Below the pieces are notes generated by a model that ran no database searches, was not told the origin of the DNA, and worked only from the letters and a program-made list of their open reading frames with translations. From contig JAJYTL010000009.1 in assembly GCA_021793055.1 (NCBI GenBank), positions 18,152 to 24,250 of the forward strand: DNA of 6,099 bases. Reading direction: 5' to 3'. The DNA comes from Pseudomonadota bacterium (GTDB taxonomy: Bacteria; Pseudomonadota; Alphaproteobacteria; Ferrovibrionales; Ferrovibrionaceae). Both the position numbers and the translations under genes were made by a program. Every line of letters starts with the position of its first letter. Within the stretch, counting starts at the first letter, position 1. Shown here in pieces: positions 5,853 through 6,099 of the stretch.

Positions 5853-5862
5853 ACCCACAGCG

Positions 5863-6099
5863 ATGACCCGCGCGCCGGTGCCGCCCGAATACCTGGCCGT
5901 CCGCGCCCCCGCGCCGGAGTGGTTCCGGTGGGCGATCTCGCGGCCGATGGAAGAGCGCTTCGTCGCGGTCGAGCAGTGTCCGATCCATTACCTGCTCTGG
6001 CCGAACGACGCCGGCCATGGACGGGGTCGCGGTCTCCTCTTCGTCCATGGCGGCGGCGCGCACGCGAACTGGTGGCGCTTCATCGCGAACAAATACCCC
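5863..6099 (+). CDS. Alpha/beta hydrolase, N-terminal part, cut by window edge
   Basis: 79 open codons run off the end of the window. The key motif is LLFVHGGGAHANWWRFIA at residues 58-75: a beta strand leading into HGGG (62-65), the oxyanion-hole turn of the alpha/beta hydrolase fold, with the conserved aromatic pair after it. The segment before it (PEWFRWAISRP near 18-28, then RFVAVEQCPIHYLLWP) has the layout of proteobacterial epoxide-hydrolase/esterase-like members, where a short N-terminal strand pair precedes the first motif. The nucleophile elbow, acid and His lie outside, so substrate and reaction cannot be stated. ATG 5863 is chosen because it leaves a normal-length N-terminus; it lacks a clear ribosome site, and the frame is open upstream to a stop at 5743, with TTG near 5779 and GTG at 5878 as alternatives. 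Divergent from the PQQ dehydrogenase operon; a shared substrate route (ester cleavage giving an alcohol) is only a guess. Confidence 0.85.
   Translation, partial: MTRAPVPPEYLAVRAPAPEWFRWAISRPMEERFVAVEQCPIHYLLWPNDAGHGRGRGLLFVHGGGAHANWWRFIANKYP

Larger units (their letters stand above)
5361..5862. other. Divergent intergenic region between PQQ dehydrogenase and hydrolase
   Basis: About 500 nt without a convincing gene. Two overlapping open frames on the plus strand (5560-5745 and 5579-5866) have no recognisable domain or ribosome site. The region contains an AT-rich stretch (about 5491-5536) in GC-rich DNA, a perfect operator-like palindrome, competing hairpins with a T-run and a 12-bp palindrome, each listed separately. 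A further 7-bp inverted repeat, ATCGGCC (5747-5753) and GGCCGAT (5772-5778), has an extra GGCCGAT copy at 5700-5706. GACGC/GCGTC (5407-5419) is a small hairpin in the predicted dehydrogenase leader. Confidence 0.6.

Noticed and set aside
5579..5866. 95-codon plus-strand frame upstream of the hydrolase
   Set aside because: No domain, no ribosome site and a composition like noncoding DNA; only the overlap of its stop with the hydrolase ATG is noteworthy.
5788..6063. 91-codon minus-strand frame
   Set aside because: Antisense to the hydrolase with its clear HGGG motif.
1..6099. CRISPR array, tRNA, rRNA, IS element or attachment site
   Set aside because: No regularly spaced repeats, cloverleaf, terminal inverted repeats with transposase, or integrase-associated duplication was seen on reading both strands.

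Overview
The window is GC-rich with short, tightly packed genes. The gene types (SfcA-type malic enzyme, a short NAD-dependent 3-hydroxyacyl-CoA dehydrogenase, a DUF427 protein, a periplasmic quinoprotein/cytochrome c pair, an alpha/beta hydrolase) suggest an alphaproteobacterium, perhaps a relative of Hyphomicrobiales or Rhodospirillales. That placement is an inference from codon bias and family resemblance only.

Layout, left to right. (1) 1-588, minus strand: the N-terminal 196 codons of an NAD-type malic enzyme, cut by the window edge. (2) 589-1220: a 632-nt divergent intergenic region with no convincing gene but several strong inverted repeats. (3) 1221-2105, plus strand: an intact 3-hydroxybutyryl-CoA dehydrogenase with every catalytic residue present. 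(4) 5360 down to 2119, minus strand: a probable three-gene operon of a PQQ-dependent dehydrogenase (beta-propeller), a secreted c-type cytochrome and a small DUF427 protein, converging on the dehydrogenase of (3) with 13 nt between stop codons. (5) 5361-5862: a second divergent intergenic region of about 500 nt, with an AT-rich promoter-like block, a perfect 9+3+9 palindrome and an attenuator-like set of competing hairpins. (6) 5863-6099, plus strand: the first 79 codons of an alpha/beta hydrolase, cut by the window edge.

The quinoprotein and the cytochrome should work together in the periplasm: the propeller oxidises an alcohol or aldehyde with PQQ and passes electrons to the haem protein. 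The malic enzyme (malate to pyruvate) and the hydroxyacyl-CoA dehydrogenase (beta-oxidation or PHB-type C4 metabolism) are central carbon genes.

The most striking point is that the quinoprotein-cytochrome pair is broken by four single-base frame shifts: a G5 run at codons 1-3, near a T3 run at about 4063, at a C6 run (3916-3921), and at a T7 run in the cytochrome signal peptide (3703-3709). The other genes in the window read cleanly. Three of the four are at mononucleotide runs of five or more, so long-read homopolymer error, real decay and phase variation all need considering. Other points of interest are a roughly 200-residue unrecognised N-terminal region on the cytochrome, and a quinoprotein active site without the usual vicinal cysteines and with Asp in place of the usual Glu metal ligand.
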